Shown here: piece after piece, positions 45,209 through 58,748 of the stretch
Position numbering within the stretch: position 1 is the stretch's first letter
How the letters are laid out: the number at the start of each line of letters is the position of its first letter
From: Leptodontidium sp. MPI-SDFR-AT-0119
Lineage: Eukaryota; Ascomycota; Leotiomycetes; Helotiales; Leptodontidiaceae
Reading direction: 5' to 3'
NCBI GenBank assembly: GCA_020726505.1
Contig: JAHLEZ010000013.1
Location: 2,108,001-2,172,000 of the forward strand
DNA: 64,000 bases
Notes under the pieces: model-generated
Database searches by the model: none
What the model was told of the DNA's origin: nothing
What the model saw: the letters and a program-made list of their open reading frames with translations, nothing else
Translations under genes and position numbers: made by a program

Positions 45209-48200
45209 CTAAGATTATTTATTAAGTCTAAATTAGAGGACATTATAGAGTATAAAAGCTCTTAGCTTTTAATTATAAGACGCGGAATTCGCGTTATAAA
45301 AGGGTCTCTTAAGAACTTAAATAAGGAGTTATTTAATTTAACCCTCTACGACGTTATTATTATAAAAGGATTTTATATTAATATTATCTTTAAAACTCGT
45401 CTTTATAATAGTGGGCTTTAGTACTATAAAATAAACTACTCTTTACGTTAAAAGGAGGAAAGTAATCTTATAAGGGACTACTTAATTATATAATAGTTAA
45501 TTCGTAAGTAAAACCTTATATTCTTTAAATTTAACGAGCTTTTTAACTATTTATTAAACTCCCGTGAGATCCCTTTTAGTATTATAAGTACCGTAATATT
45601 TCTAACTCTTAAATAAAGTATTAGTAAACTTTATAAACTATTACAAGAGTATATAAAGATTATAATATAACTACCTCGCTTAAAGCTCGTATATATACTT
45701 AATAAAACCTATTCTAGGCCTAATTAGCCGGAAATAGCTCAAAACAAGCCACATACGTCTGATACAAAGCTCTAACGTCCACAGGTTACAGCCATGGAAT
45801 CCAAGGCTTCTGATACACGGCTTTCCTAGGCTAAAACAGTGGTTGTACGAAGCTCCGGGCTTTACGTCTCAAACTACCGGAAAGCAACTGTATTTAGTAA
45901 AGACTCGTTTGAGCTCGTTTGAGCTTACATTTACCTAATTCGGCTACCTAAGCGAATACACACGTGATAAGCTAGAGTAATTATATAGACCTAGAAATCC
46001 CCTCTATAATAGAATCATCATTCACACTAAATCTCTTCTTTTCAGAGTATAAGAGACTAAGAATAAATATAAAAATATATTAGTATTTACGCTTTAAATT
46101 CTTAAGACTAAATACCTTAAGAAAGTTAACAAGCTTAACTAAGAATATTAAGATTATTAAGGCAATAAGGAAAATTAAGTATAAATATTACACTTTAATC
46201 TATATATCTTAAATAATCTCTAGACGCCTAATCGAGAGACAATTACTTAAACTATTTTAAAGAGTCACTTGGGATCTCTTAATTATTTAATTAGATTTAA
46301 AAACAACTCTTAGCTCCTTTTACTTAAAGATAAGTATAATAGACTACTCGTGGGTTATACTCTCTAAAACAAGGAGTATAATATAGTTTTCGAATATATT
46401 AAGAGCTTTAAACGCTAAGTTCGTAGGTAATTTAGACTCTTAATATATAAACTAAAACATAATTAAGAAAAAGTAGTTATTACTATCCGCGGATTCACGA
46501 GATATAAGAATTAAGCTAAAAAGCTCGGAATTAAACTCGAGCTTTCACTTACTTTAACTTATAAGTTAAATAACGGCGCTAAAAAGGCTAACTAAAAAGT
46601 AATTAATAAGAGAATTAAAATAAGGCTCTTAATAAATCTCTTTATAGAATTAGTTATTAAATACGTACTAAGAGGGATTTACTTATATAATAAGAGCCTT
46701 AGGCACGTGAATAATTAATAGTTACTATTAAAAACACTAAATTAATAATTTCGTAATTACTTTTAATAATATAATTTAGCGCTTATTATAAATCTTATTA
46801 TAAATCTTAGACTAAATTAAAATAAGATTTATATCTTTAGGTATAAAATATATTATTAATAATAAAACAAGCGAAAGGGCAAGAGAAAAGAGCGTTTAAA
46901 TTAAATACGCGTGTATATATTAAATACTTAGTAAGTTTCTATACTTTTAATATTTACTAGATTTAAGTATTATATTTCGACCGAATTATTATCACGCGTA
47001 ACGTATACTTTAATAAAAACGTGTTTTCTATATTAAGTTAAAAAAAAGTAATAATTATAATTAAGGAGGCTTAGTCGATTTGTAATCTTATTAAAGAAGA
47101 TAAATTAGTCGTAAATTAGGCCGGAATCCTAAAGAATATTATAAGTAATAAGACTATTAGGGAAGTAATAGTTATAATTAAAAGTACTTTAATATCACTT
47201 TCTAAGCCTATTAAGAGACTAACTACTTCTTTAAAGAGTTAAAACTCGGGGATAAAGGATACTAAAGAACCGAGTATTATAACGGGACTTTTAGCTCTTA
47301 AAGTTACTTTTATATTAAATGATGCGCTGATTAAAATACTAGTAAAGGGCAAGGAGTAGAGGTCGAGTGCGTATAACTTAAGGCTTACGTTAAGTATAAA
47401 ATAAGACTTAAAAGGATCACGTTTAAGTAAAAATATATAACTTATAAATTAGGCGTCGAACGTACTATAAGACTAAGCTAAAGGTTCGTCTCGAGCTTTT
47501 AAACTCGAGATTTAAATATTATTATTTACTCTAAAAGTAAATTACCCGCGAGTAAAGTCACTACTACTAAAAGAAGTATTAAAAGAACTAACTAAAAACT
47601 CTAATTAAGTAACTTAAGAAGTTGTAAATAAAAGTCTAAAATAATTAACTCCTTAAGTATAAGCTCTTAGAACCTCGGATTCGTTATCGAAAGTAGTGAC
47701 GCGCTCTTAGACTAAAGTGTTAAGAGCTTAATTAAATATATAAGAATAGACGAGAGTAATAACACGCTCTTAAATAAAAGTTAAAGCCGCCACGGCTTAA
47801 TCTAAAGCCTTAAGTACTCGAGAAAAACTAGTAAAGAGCACGAAAAGAAGAGGGAGATTATATAAAGGGGGTAAAGGTAATAAAGTATTTATAATACTTA
47901 CTACTATTTTTAAAAAAACGCGCTCTTAAAAGAGTAACCTTAATCTTAAGAATGACTTAAACCTTAAGGGTATAGACTCTAACGAATATACCTTAATTAA
48001 GTATAATAATTTTTAATCCGAAATTAACTAACTTCTTTATAAGCTTATGCCTAATTAATATATGTCTTAAGAAGAGTAAGACGATTTTAAGGAATTAACT
48101 AAGATAATACATTTAGTAATTATAGTAATAATATAAGTAAATCGCCCGCTACTAAAAGGGAAGCTTTTATTTCCTAAAATTAAGGTCTAAGATCTTCTAC

Positions 48201-49770
48201 TAAAACTAAAGAAGTAAAGCGATTTTGAGAACTACTTAATAAAAAGGTAGTTTCTAAAAGATTATAAGTTAAAAATAAGGAATATAAATAAATATAAATA
48301 CTAGTACTTATAAAAGTACGATTTAAGCATTATAAACACACTCGTCCCGCTTATGTAAGTCTTTAAGTATAAGCTAAATAAGGACAGATATATCTTAAGA
48401 TGTCGCTCACAAATAATAGTTTAGGGTGATCTCTAAAGTAAAGTAACAATTATATTAATATACGCTAACACGTTCTCCGCAAAGTCTTTTAGAATCGTTA
48501 TAACACTCGTAACTTATTTTAATTTAGAAGTTAAGTACTTCGACGTAATTAATACCTTTATTAATGCCTTAAGAGATATAAATAGTAAAATAATATACTA
48601 TTAATTTCTACTTAGCTTCTAATAGCCTAACTAAGTATTACGAGTTAATCGCGCACTTTATAAAATACGTAATTCCTCTTACTTTTAATATAAGTATATA
48701 AGTAAGACTCTAACTAATTTAGGGCTCTCTCCTTACTTAAAGGAGCCTTATATATTCACAGATCTTAAACATAAAATCTTAGTCCTCTTTTATATAAACG
48801 ATATTTAAGTACTTTATTACTGAGATAATTAGAAGCTTAAATAGGATCTTATTAAGCGTCTAAACTAAGTATATAATATATATAATCTTAGAGATATTAA
48901 ATAATTCCTAGGGATTAAAGTATTACGTAATTAAAAGCGCAAAACGATCTCCTTAGTTTACAACTAGTACCTTAAGAAGATCGCTCGTAAATTTGAATAG
49001 GCAGATAATAATTATTTAACGATACCGCTGCCGTAAATCGATCTTATTAAGTACATAAAATAAGCTTTTAAGAAATATATTAAAGTATATTAAGAAAGAG
49101 TAGGCTTTATTTTATATATAGTAATTATTATAAGACCGGATATTACATATATAATTGCCTTACTCTTATAATTTATAATAAACCTTAGGCCTAAACACTT
49201 TACTATAATATATTAATTTATTCGCTACCTATTTAATACGCGTTTTTTAGGCATTATTTATAGTAAGCATTATAATAAAGTAATTATTATTACCTCTGAC
49301 GCCTCTTTCGCTAATAATATAAAGACACGACGATTATCTTAAGGTTACGTGATTTTTCTATTTAGCGGGCTAGTAATCTAAAAAGTATTAAGACAAGTAA
49401 TAATTACTACTTTAATAACTAAAGTAAAACTACTTATACTAAAGTATATAAATAAAGAAACTATAGCTCTTTAGCGCTTCTTTAAAAATCTAACTCTTAA
49501 TTTAAGTAAGACGTGAGAGATTTTATATAATAATTAATAAACTATTAAGCTCGTTATAAATAATACTAAAAGGATCGCGACAAAGTTTTATTATATTAAT
49601 ATTTATAATATATAACTAAAGTAAAAGTATACTCGCGGATCTTTTAAAGTAATATATCTTTTAACTACTAATATACTTATTAATAGTCTTACGAAGAATT
49701 TGTCTCGCTAGAAATTCGAGCTCTTTAAAGCTCTCTTAAACTTTAGTAATTATAAATCTTAAGTTAAAGA
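45209..49770 (+). pseudogene. Copia-3: Ty1/Copia pol relic, gag lost, split by a solo LTR
   Basis: The plus-strand frame begins in protease (RGIRVIKGSLKNLNKELFNL, LYDVIIIKGFYINIIF, 45.28-45.39 kb), so gag was lost at the junction with Copia-1. The pre-integrase region is interrupted by the solo LTR 45652-46044. Integrase follows: VVITIRGFTRYKN, LNNGAKKAN (about 46.48-46.6 kb). RT: AKSFRIVITLVTYFNLEVKY (48.5 kb), a catalytic FYINDIQVLYY-type box where YVDD is mutated to YIND (48.8 kb) and ISLVYNQYLKKIARKFE (48.96 kb). RNase H: YQERVGFILYIVIIIRPDI (Q for a stop, 49.1 kb) and a C-terminal LTKNLSRQKFELF-like end (49.7 kb). It is one of the most AT-shifted elements in the window. Confidence 0.8.
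45652..46044 (+). mobile_element. Solo LTR inside Copia-3, TSD GAGTA
   Basis: 393 bp from TATAAAG (probably TGTAAAG) to CTTCTTTTCA, flanked by GAGTA at 45647-45651 and 46045-46049. Excising it rejoins a continuous pre-integrase frame (KLLQEY then KRLRINIKIY). The right 100 bp match the solo LTR in Copia-5 in inverted orientation. The left half differs and lacks its 50-bp repeats. Confidence 0.7.
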
Positions 49771-50059
49771 GCTTTAAATATATTTATTAAAAATATATAA
49801 AGAAATTCCATATTATTTTTATTTATAAAAACTTTTTTACTTAATAAATTAAGTATTTTTATAATTAAAACACTAGAAATCTACTTAATTTTGCTTAAAT
49901 CCTATAACTAATCCGGCTAAACTTAATTAAAGATCTTATAAATTTATAAAAAAAAAACTTAACCGAAACTTTACGTAAAAACAAAAAAGATCCTTATAAG
50001 TTTAACTAAATCTTACTTAAACTTAAAGCTCTTTAGACTAAAACATATTAGTTATATTT
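49771..50059. other. Very AT-rich spacer
   Basis: About 290 bp with A/T runs and no readable frame, between the Copia-3 pol end and the antisense frame. Confidence 0.6.
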
Positions 50060-51440
50060 TTAAATATATCTATAATACTTATAGACTTTCCACGCTTTCT
50101 TATAACTTTATTAACTTTAGTTCTAGCCTTATTATTTGAGTTATCTTTCTTATTATATTTAAGAGGAGGACGGCGCGAAGAAAAAGGAATGATCTTATTA
50201 GTCTCCTTTTTAAAGCTCGAAAACTTACTTAAATTCTCAAGGAGAGTCTTAATAGTGACGCGATACTTCTTAATAGACTTAAAATAGTTAACTTAATAAT
50301 CGCTAATGATTTGTTAAAGAATTCATATACCTTTTAATTATTAATATTAATAGCGTAAACTAGTCTCTTACCATACTTTAGAAGATCGTCAGTGGCGGGA
50401 GAATATATATAGCCACTAATACAAGTAAAGTAGCGATTACTAGCTAAAGTAGTGTTTATATAATAGTAGCCTTAATCTCCTTTACTAAAAGTAATAACTT
50501 AAATATATAATAAATAAAGATTAGTAAATTCGCGGCTTATAATATTATTAGTGTATATTCTAATAATCGATTAATAAAAGTGAGATTTAAATAAATAAAA
50601 AGGAATATATATTATAAGTTCTTTTTATTAACAAATATCCCTTAAAACTCTTATAAGACTAACGAGGAGAAGTAAAAACACTAACGCGCTTACGAGATTA
50701 GAGATTAAGAACTTTATTTAATACTCTCTTAAGAGTCTTTAAAGTACTAAAAGAAACTTAAACAACTATCTTAAATAATATATAAGTAACGTAAATAAAA
50801 AGTAAAGATTTTAGTAAGGAGAAGTAAATAAAAGTATAACGAGAGCGGCGAGAGATAAGTAAGATATTATTATTAAAGTTAAATACGTTTATAAAATAAA
50901 AGGGATTACCTAAGGAAATAATAAAACGAGAGGGTATAAAAAGAGTAAAAGAAGTACTACTAGTAAGCTTATCCTTATTATTATTAATATCGTCGAAGAC
51001 ATTTTTAAGCTTATTATTATTGTTTTCTTAGATAAGAGATAATAAGGCGGATGCTTTTATAATAATTATTTATTACTTAAAGAGTTAATTTAATACTCGA
51101 AAGTAAGGGGGTAAGAGATAAGAGTATAAAAATAAATAATCAAAGATAAAGAAATAAATACTTATAACTTAAAGTCTTTAGCGACGTTATTCTTATATAA
51201 CTTCGCGCTTTATATTAAAGCTACCTTCCTCACAGGCAATCTAGCGATTTATTCGATTAGTAAGAGCCCTAGAACGTTCTTATAGACTCTTAATAGTCTT
51301 AAAAGGAGTAGATTTATTAAGTATCTTAGAATACTTAATAATAAATTTAATAATATAAAAGAAGAGGAAAAGAATAAAGAGGTAAATATAAAGGTATATA
51401 TTAGCGTTAGTAATATTAGAAAAGGGTTATTATTAATAAG
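50060..51440 (-). pseudogene. Antisense reading frame downstream of Copia-3 pol, unrecognised
   Basis: Minus-strand pieces look coding between TAA/TAG stops: ILNKSTPFKTIKSL, ERSRALTNRINR, IACEEGSFNIKREVI (51.18-51.35 kb) near the start and VNYFKSIKKYRVTIKTLLEN followed by PPLKYNKKDNSNNKARTKVN (50.1-50.3 kb) near the end. The tail is strongly basic. The position (after pol, antisense, before the putative 3' LTR) matches the aORFs of Copia-2, -4 and -5. I cannot align it confidently to them and the middle is unreadable. Confidence 0.4.
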
Positions 51441-51452
51441 AAAGGAGGGTAG

Positions 51453-52262
51453 TATTTATAGTTATAAGCGAAAGGCTCGCGATCACTAATCGCGCGCACG
51501 GTCTACTAATTAACACTACTTACTAAGTAAGTGGAAACTTCTGTATTAACCTGACGTGGCTTAATTAATTAAAACATTAAGTGCTACTTCTTAACTTAGA
51601 CGTAATTACTAGCGACGTCTAATTAACTAATTAATACCTCAACTACACCTGTCTTACTATAGACCGGGCTATTTACCTTATAATAAGATCTTAGCCTTAT
51701 AATTTACAGATCGTACTCTCTTTCTAGAAACTTTATCTTATATTTTTATATTTATAATTTAAGATAAATATATAAATACTCTTGCGTTTATAATACGCTT
51801 TATTTACGTACTCTTATTTTATATTTAAGATCTTAACGTAACGACTTATATTATTATTTACTTTTTAAGGGGTACGCGTTTATTAGCGAACGAGCTCCCG
51901 ATTACGCACTTAGCTACATATTATATTTTCTTTTATTACAACTCACTTAACGATTATATAACAGTCTTAGTTAGTTTTTCTTAGAGCCTTATTTATTTGC
52001 CTAAAGTACGTATAAGACATCTCTTAATCTCCTTAGTACGTATTTTAATAGTAAGCTTAACGTCCTTATAATTACAGCTTACTATAAGAGTGTGTCGCGC
52101 ACTAGCGCAGTTCTTTAGTCTAGTATATACTTATATAAGTATTCTAGGTATATAAACTTAGTCTTTAGCTCCTCTCTTTAAGAGGATAACGCTTAATTTA
52201 ATTAATCTTTAAATACACTTTCTAGAACCTTAGTTAATCATAGAATCTTTTACCCCCTAAAC
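51453..52262 (+). repeat. Putative 3' LTR of Copia-3
   Basis: A purine tract, AGAAAGGAGGGTAG (51439-51452), is followed by TATT (possibly TGTT). A TATATAAAC box lies near 52148-52156. The right end is undefined and no partner LTR remains. It holds no coding sequence that I can read. Confidence 0.3.
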
Positions 52263-52506
52263 TGTGACGCTTGCCTTAGAAAGACAGTAATCACGTGTAA
52301 CTGACGCCTCACATATTAACACAGGACATATAACGATACTAAGTATTAACTTAGAATCTATAATTATAAAAGAAAAAAGGTAAAGAAAGAATAAGTTTAT
52401 ATATAAGAGGTTAGTATACTTAGTACTATAATAATCTCGGTACGTCCCGATCGGGCAGTATTAAGTGGAGCCGGTAGAAATGAGGCTCTAGATAGCGACA
52501 GTCACA
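52263..52506 (-). repeat. 3' LTR of Gypsy-4
   Basis: 244 bp with 6-bp inverted ends. One copy only, delimited by its termini and the adjacent polypurine tract. Confidence 0.75.
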
Positions 52507-52520
52507 CTACCCCCCCTCTC

Positions 52521-55500
52521 TAAAAAAAGCTTGTCCTTGAGCGTTAGTTTATCTCCTTGTCACTATTAAGGTCGTCGTAGTCGTTAACACTGTCTTCTTA
52601 TACTTTGATTTATTTAAGTAGCTTAGTAAGGGGTCTTACTTACTTAGGGTAACTAAGGTAGAAATCCCTAACTTTATATAGAGCGTACTTAAAGTTAAAG
52701 GCATCGTATTAGTTTAAGTTAACGTCTTAATTAAGCTAAGTGACATAATAAAATAAAGTCTTGCCCTTCTTACGGTAAGTAAGTACTTTTTCTAGTTCTT
52801 ACTCGTCGTCGCTTATAATATTAATTGACGGGGGGGCATCTTACACTTAGCCTAGTAAGGGGTCGATAAGGTCTCGGCGTAACTTACTAGCCGGAAAGAC
52901 GTTATAGACCTTTATACTCACTAGTAATTTTAGGCAGTACGAGTGTTTTACCTTCTCGAGCACTTTAAATAGTCTATTAGTCAGTATATCTAACTTCTTA
53001 AATAAATAAAGTGTCTTGAAGTAGCGTATATCAAGTTAAACTAGGCTATCTTTATTAAAGTCGACATCACGGCGAGAGGCGTTATAAGACTTAACTATCT
53101 TTACTTAGGCCACAGTAAAGTTTAACCGAGTTATGTTTTATACTTTCTTATAGCGTTAAGTATAATTAATAGCTTATTAAGTATTTAACTTATTAGCGGG
53201 GGTAACTAAGTTTAATTAGTTAATTTTTTAGTCCTAATTCGTGCGTAATATATATTTATAGACTACTTTAAATAGAGAGAGTCCCCCTAAGGAATCGTGT
53301 AAGAGGGATATTTAAGCGTAGTCTATAATAAAGAGGTACTTTAATTAGTCGTCTTAGTAATATATAACGAAAGGTTAAAGTCATTTTTATAAGTATTAAT
53401 TATATACTTTAGTCTAGCCATCTATTTACGAGTAGTTAGTAGCGGACAATTGTCTCTTAGTTCTAAAGATCTTGCCTAGGGCGGTCTAGAACTTAAATAC
53501 AAACTAGGGACCTCTATCAGAAGTGATAATTAATAAGGCTCTAAAGTAGCGATATATATAGTAAATATATATAATAGTTAACTCCCGAGTATTTATCGTC
53601 TTTTAATAAGGGATACTAATAACTTATTTACTAAATCTATTAATAAAGACGAGGACGTTATCGAATTTATACTTGTCTTTAATAAAGGAGTAATAGTCTA
53701 CTATAATATATTCTTATAATTTAAATAAAATAAGGAGAAGATAAAGGAGTCCAGGCTTTTTATCTCGGGGGACTTAAATTCGTTAGTATATATAATAGTT
53801 ACAGCAGTATTACTAGATTATTGACGTGATTTTATGCTACTAGTATTAAAAAGCGAGCATTTAGATCGTCTTCTTAGTACTAGGGTGCGCTGTAGTGACT
53901 TAATTATAAACCTCTCGTATAAGGAGGGTTCGGAGGTAATCGATATCAGGGACTAAGAGGCGGCCGTCGTGGAGTAAAAGGTTGCCCTCCAGGCTGAGTT
54001 TACTTAGAGAGTCTAATATAACTTGTTTACGTAGAGCCTATAAGGAAGGGGTAGTACAGTTAACCTCTAGGATTTACTATATAATAGAGAATATTAGTGT
54101 AAAGGCAGCGAGCTTAACGTCGGCTACTAGCGCGTCGGCGTCGTTAGGCGGCCGTAACTCTATAAATAGTAAGTTAAGGTTAACTTAGTCTTAGCGTAAG
54201 AGTTATTAAAGGCGTTAAGTCTTTTTTATAAAGTTTTATTAATTTAATTCGTTTAACTTACAGGAAAGTGCGTCTACTAAGGGGTTATAGATTTTAAGGC
54301 GGTACGTGATTATGAAATTATAGTCTACTAAAAGCTCTACTTATTGTACTTGTCTAGTATTTAATTACTTAAAGGTTATAAAGTATTTTAAGGCCTTATA
54401 GTCTGTCACGACATAGACTTAGTAAGGGGCTCTTGCTAACTTAGTACGCTAGTGCCTAAAGGATCTAATAATAGTTAATATTTCTTTATTGTGTACTACG
54501 TAATTAAGCTTAGTAAGTAGTATAGTCTTTAAAAAGAAAGTAACGGGAAACTAGTCGTCGCCGTATTATTAAGAAAGGACTCTAATTATAACACTATTAT
54601 TAACATCTATCTCTAAGAGGCAGGGTAAATCCTGTTAATAGTGTCTTAAAAGAAGTATAGACGTAAGAGTATATTTTAAGAGGTCGAAGGCGCCTTCCCA
54701 TTTTATAATAAAGTAAAAGGGAACGTTATTTTTAGTTAATTAAATAAGAAGTTTCGCTATAATACTATAGTCACAAATAAATCTCTAGTAAAAGTTATAA
54801 AAACTAAAGAAGGACTATACACCTTTAATAAAGTTAAAGTAAGTCTATTTACGAATAATAAAGACCTTCTTAAGATTAACTTTTAAGTTAAAAGTTAATA
54901 TAATAAATCCTAAGTACTTAGTTTATATTACTTTAAACTTACACTTCTTTAGGTCGGCCTATAGCCTAGTGTCGTTAAGACGTTAAAGTACCTTTTTAAC
55001 GTGGAGTTAGTGTTATAAGGGGTTCTTAAAGTATATAAGAATGTCGTCTAAGTACGTTATATAGAAATTATCAAAGTAATTAAAGAGAATATTATTTATA
55101 TAACGCTAGTAAGTGGCAGGGCTATTAGTTAAGCTAAATAAAAGAACTTTATACTTATATACGCTATATCTCGTGCGGAAGGTAATATACTCCTTTAATA
55201 TTAAGTCTATTTGGATTTAGTAGAAGGCTTAACGAATGTCTAATTTAGTAAAGATATAAGCGTTAGTTATATAGGCTAAGGTCTTATTAATTAGAGGTAA
55301 GGGGTATTAGTCTTTCTAAGTAAGGGAATTTAGTACTCAGAAATTAATATATAACCGTAAGGAGCTATTCAGCTTCTTAACAAAGAGAATAGGGGCAGCG
55401 AATAATACTTAAGACAACTTAATAAATCCTTTGTTTAAGTTATTTATAATATATTCTTTAATAGCCTTAAGTTCTTTAGTCGACATCTTATATAATAGTA

Positions 55501-57457
55501 AATACTTAAGTGTTTTCTTACTTTTTCTTTTTAGCTTAATTTTGTAATTATAGAAGCGATAAGGGGGGAGAATATTACTTTTTACCTTAGAGAATACGTG
55601 AGTCTAATTAACGTATTTTAGGGGAATTAGTAGTTTAGTGTTTAATTCTTAAATAGAAAGTATAAACTATATAACTGACTAGCGGCAGTGAGTGAGTTCG
55701 ACAGTTAAGACTATTATAGTAGCGGCTTTTTCTTACTCTTAGCTTCTTTAATTAATTAAAGTATTAATCTCTTAAAGAGTTACTACGAATATCTTATCTC
55801 TAGACTTTTGTCTTATTAATATATAAAACGCTACGGCGTTAATTAAAAAGATTTTAATAATTAGACGTCGACGAGCTTTTTTATATTACTTTATAATTAG
55901 TAACTTATTTTATAATTAAAGAGAAAAAGTCAGGGAAGGAAAAGCTTTTATAGTCAAGTCGTGTGTAAGAGAGAGTTATATTTATATTTTTCGAAGTGAA
56001 TTAGCGTAGTCCTTAGTATATGTTTTACGCGTAAAAGGAGCGAATTAAGGGGAGTTAGTTTAGTCTTAAGGGTATAAAAGTTTAGCGGTTTTACTCTTTA
56101 GCTTAATAACTTTTACTTAGGCTAGTTTAGTTAAAATATATATATAGTTTAGTCGTGGGATTAGTTATATATATTAACTAAGCTAATTATTTAATATACT
56201 TCTTAGTTAAAGTCGGGAATTATTAGTAGTAAAGTACGTGTACTTTTTAGGCTTTATTATATATTACACTTGTTAATGTGAGAGCTTTATAATATATAGA
56301 GGATTAGTAATAAAGGTAGGTTTGACAGTAATATTAATATTAAGGATTGGCTAAGGGCGATATTATATACTTAAAAGGCGCGGATCTAAGTATTTTTAAT
56401 TCTTAGAAATTAATATAAAATTTATTATTAACGTAACTTCTTTAATAAAAATAGCGGCGCGGCCACTTTTAAAGGCTATTATATATTTCGAAACGAAGTA
56501 TTTATTAAAAAGTATAATAAAAGAAAAAAGTAAGGAATGTGTAAGGGGTTTTATACTTAAAACAAAAAGGAAAAAAGAAGTAGACGAAGTACTAAGTGTT
56601 AAAGAGATAAAGGGGTGAATTTCCTTTATTAACGCCGTGGGCTCGATTCTAGGGGGGTATAAATTCTCGACTCCACACTTTTAGTACAACTATAGCGGAT
56701 TTCCCTGATCTTTCTTTCTACGACTTACGGTAGTTCCGTAGTTAGAGATTAGCTATAGGTATAAGCTTAATAACTATATATCCGTAGAATTAGTATTTTT
56801 GGCATCTAATATAATTCGACTATATTACGCGGGATGCCGGGTTTGATTTTCTATTAATATAATCGCTGGTTTTTTAGACTTAGTAATAGTCGAGGAGCTA
56901 ATAATAATAGGTTTTAAGGTTACTAAGGAAGTGAGGGAGTTATTAATATATATTCCGTCTTTTTGATTTAATCGTAAAATAGAATATGTTACGGAATTAG
57001 TATGTGTTACGGAATCGGGACTATTAATAAGGTAAGACACACGTCCGTCTTATATAGCTCGGTAATATCGAGGGAGAGTGGTGGGGGTATACTCTGTAGT
57101 ATCTATTATATTTATATTTAGTATAAAGTCTAGAAGTAATAAATCGGTTGTTAAAGTCGACTCGGGAAGTTAAGGATTATAGCGGCTCTAAAATTCACGT
57201 AACTTAGCGTCCCTGCGCTCGGCGTCGCGCTAGTGGCGTTAGTGAATGTTATATATACGTAAGTCTCAGACTTTAATTAATTTGCCGTAACTTATTATTA
57301 AGGGGTAGTCTAATAGTTAAATAAGCCGTCGTTTAGCGGCATTTAAGAGTACTTTGTGATACTTTAATTATAATCTTCTAATAATTACTCTATAGTTTCC
57401 TAAGTAAGTGATTAAAAAAGGAGTAAATAATTATAAACACTTATTAACTATTAAATT
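52521..57457 (-). pseudogene. Gypsy-4 gag-pol relic
   Basis: On the minus strand: gag-like sequence (57.1-57.4 kb, ending in MSYLINSPDSVTHTNSVTYS at 57040), an unreadable gag/protease zone with TAA/TAG stops (55.8-56.8 kb), and RT. RT has FTKLDIRQAFYQI (55.25 kb), FTYRTRYSVYKYKVLLF-like palm residues and an intact YLDDILIYF (55.04 kb). RNase H (PCLLEIDVNNSVIIRVLSQQ, 54.6 kb; YKALKYFITFK, 54.4 kb; LVDALSCKLNELN, 54.25 kb) is followed by integrase (52.9-53.9 kb) and a short SDKEIN..RSRTSFF end near 52.54 kb. Stops are TAA or TAG at former Gln codons. Confidence 0.8.
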
Positions 57458-57654
57458 TGTCGTACAAGAGCACGCCTAGAGGCTCCACAAAGGCGTATTT
57501 GACGTATTATTGAGGTATGCGCAGTACTGTAATTGATCGTTATATTCTCTACGTATAGTCTATTTAAGCTCCTTGAATATAGAGGTCGCGGGCGCTTTAG
57601 CTATAGTACCTTTGATTAGGCTCGCTTAGCCGGCCTACTATAACCTACACGACA
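57458..57654 (-). repeat. 3' LTR of Copia-4
   Basis: 197 bp. Its end plus polypurine motif recurs at 8785-8800 and 27609-27625. Confidence 0.75.
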
Positions 57655-57879
57655 CACCCCCTCGCTAAGGACAATACTAAGCTTTAGCGAAGTAAATAAG
57701 TACTTAATAAATATAATAGATAATAAGAAATCGACATATAATATATAACTAATAATATAAAAGCGACAGATAGTAAGGGAAAATAATAAATAGTAACTAA
57801 AGTAAATATACTAAACGTCTAAACGAGAGTATATAAACAACTACTCCCTCATTATAACTTCCTTTTATAAGTATACTAA

Positions 57880-58748
57880 ATTCAAAATAAGTCGTGTCTC
57901 CGCCGCTAAGTTAGCCGCCTATGCCTCTCAGCGCTTTAACCTCGCCGTTACTCGCGTAATAAAGAAAGTACGTTTCCCTTATATTTTACTAATTTAAGAT
58001 TAATTCCGACGTTGTCTAAGTCAAAAAGTTGAAAAGTTAAGTAAATTAAAGTATATTAACTAACTATAATAGTCTGCCGCTACTCCTCGCCGCCGCACCC
58101 CTTCTCTTACGCCCCCTCTTACTGCCCTTGCCACCCCTTCTCGCCGCCGCGCTAAAGTAAGTGTTAATAAAGAAGTCCCTTATTTAGCATACGTTAAAGC
58201 TGCCTTAAAAGGTGACTTCCCTGTTAGTATCTATTAAGATGCCGCTAACTCGGCTTAGTACTTTCAGTACTATAATCAGAATTATAGTTACGCCAGTCTT
58301 ATTAAGCCTACTATTATAGTGGCTTTTGCCGCCTTTCTAAAGGAGAAGCGTAGTACCTCGCGCACTTATATAAGTTTGACTTTAGTTCTTGTAGTTTTAA
58401 GTTTAGTTAACTTTAAATAGTAGTTAAAATCCCTCTAAGCCGCGGTCTGTGAGGCTCTTACTACTCCTAGTATATTTATTTTGTCTTTATAATAACTTTA
58501 AAGAGACTGACTTTAGTTATTTAGCCGCTACCGCCCCTGCCCTCGCTGTTACCCTTGCCCCCGCCCCCCGCCTAATCCTCTCACCTGTTCGGGTTAGTAC
58601 TAGTGCTAGTATTGTTAGTGCTAGTACTAGTGCTGTTAGTGCTAGTGCTAGTGCTACTACTACTACTAATAGTACTAGTAGTGTGGCCGCCCGCCGCCGC
58701 CGTATTAAGGAGTTACTAGTAGAGTTAGTGGACTTATTAGTAGTTTAG
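57880..58748 (+). pseudogene. Antisense reading frame of Copia-4 (aORF family)
   Basis: The plus-strand frame begins near KFKISRVSAAKLAAYASQRF (57.89 kb) and continues with TPSLTPPLTALATPSRRRAK, VPYLAYVKAALKGDFPVSIY and FAAFLKEKRSTSRTYISL. After one frame change it ends in an intact 99-codon ORF (58449-58748) with a Ser/Ala/Thr repeat and ARRRRIKELLVELVDLL. The IKEL end matches ARIKEL (Copia-2) and YINEL (Copia-X). It lies between pol and the 3' LTR and is antisense to pol. A Pro/Arg-rich basic N-terminus and a low-complexity linker suggest nucleic-acid binding, which is inference. Confidence 0.5.
58593..58682. repeat. GCTAGT/ACTAGT hexamer repeat inside the Copia-4 antisense frame
   Basis: About 15 degenerate hexamers GCTAGT, GTTAGT and ACTAGT encode Ser with Ala, Val or Thr. 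The tract keeps the frame open. Confidence 0.8.

Larger units (their letters stand above)
52263..57457 (-). mobile_element. Gypsy-4: Ty3/Gypsy relic of a different family, 5' end lost
   Basis: A 244-bp 3' LTR (52263-52506) has TGTGAC/GTCACA ends, with CTACCCCCCCTCTC (52507-52520) as complement of the polypurine tract. Gag-pol is on the minus strand. At 57458 the Copia-4 LTR replaces the remainder, so the 5' LTR and gag start are missing. LTR length and sequence differ from Gypsy-1, -2 and -3. Confidence 0.85.

Noticed and set aside
53982..54188. Plus-strand 68-codon ORF
   Set aside because: Lies opposite the Gypsy-4 RNase H/integrase relic and has no motif.
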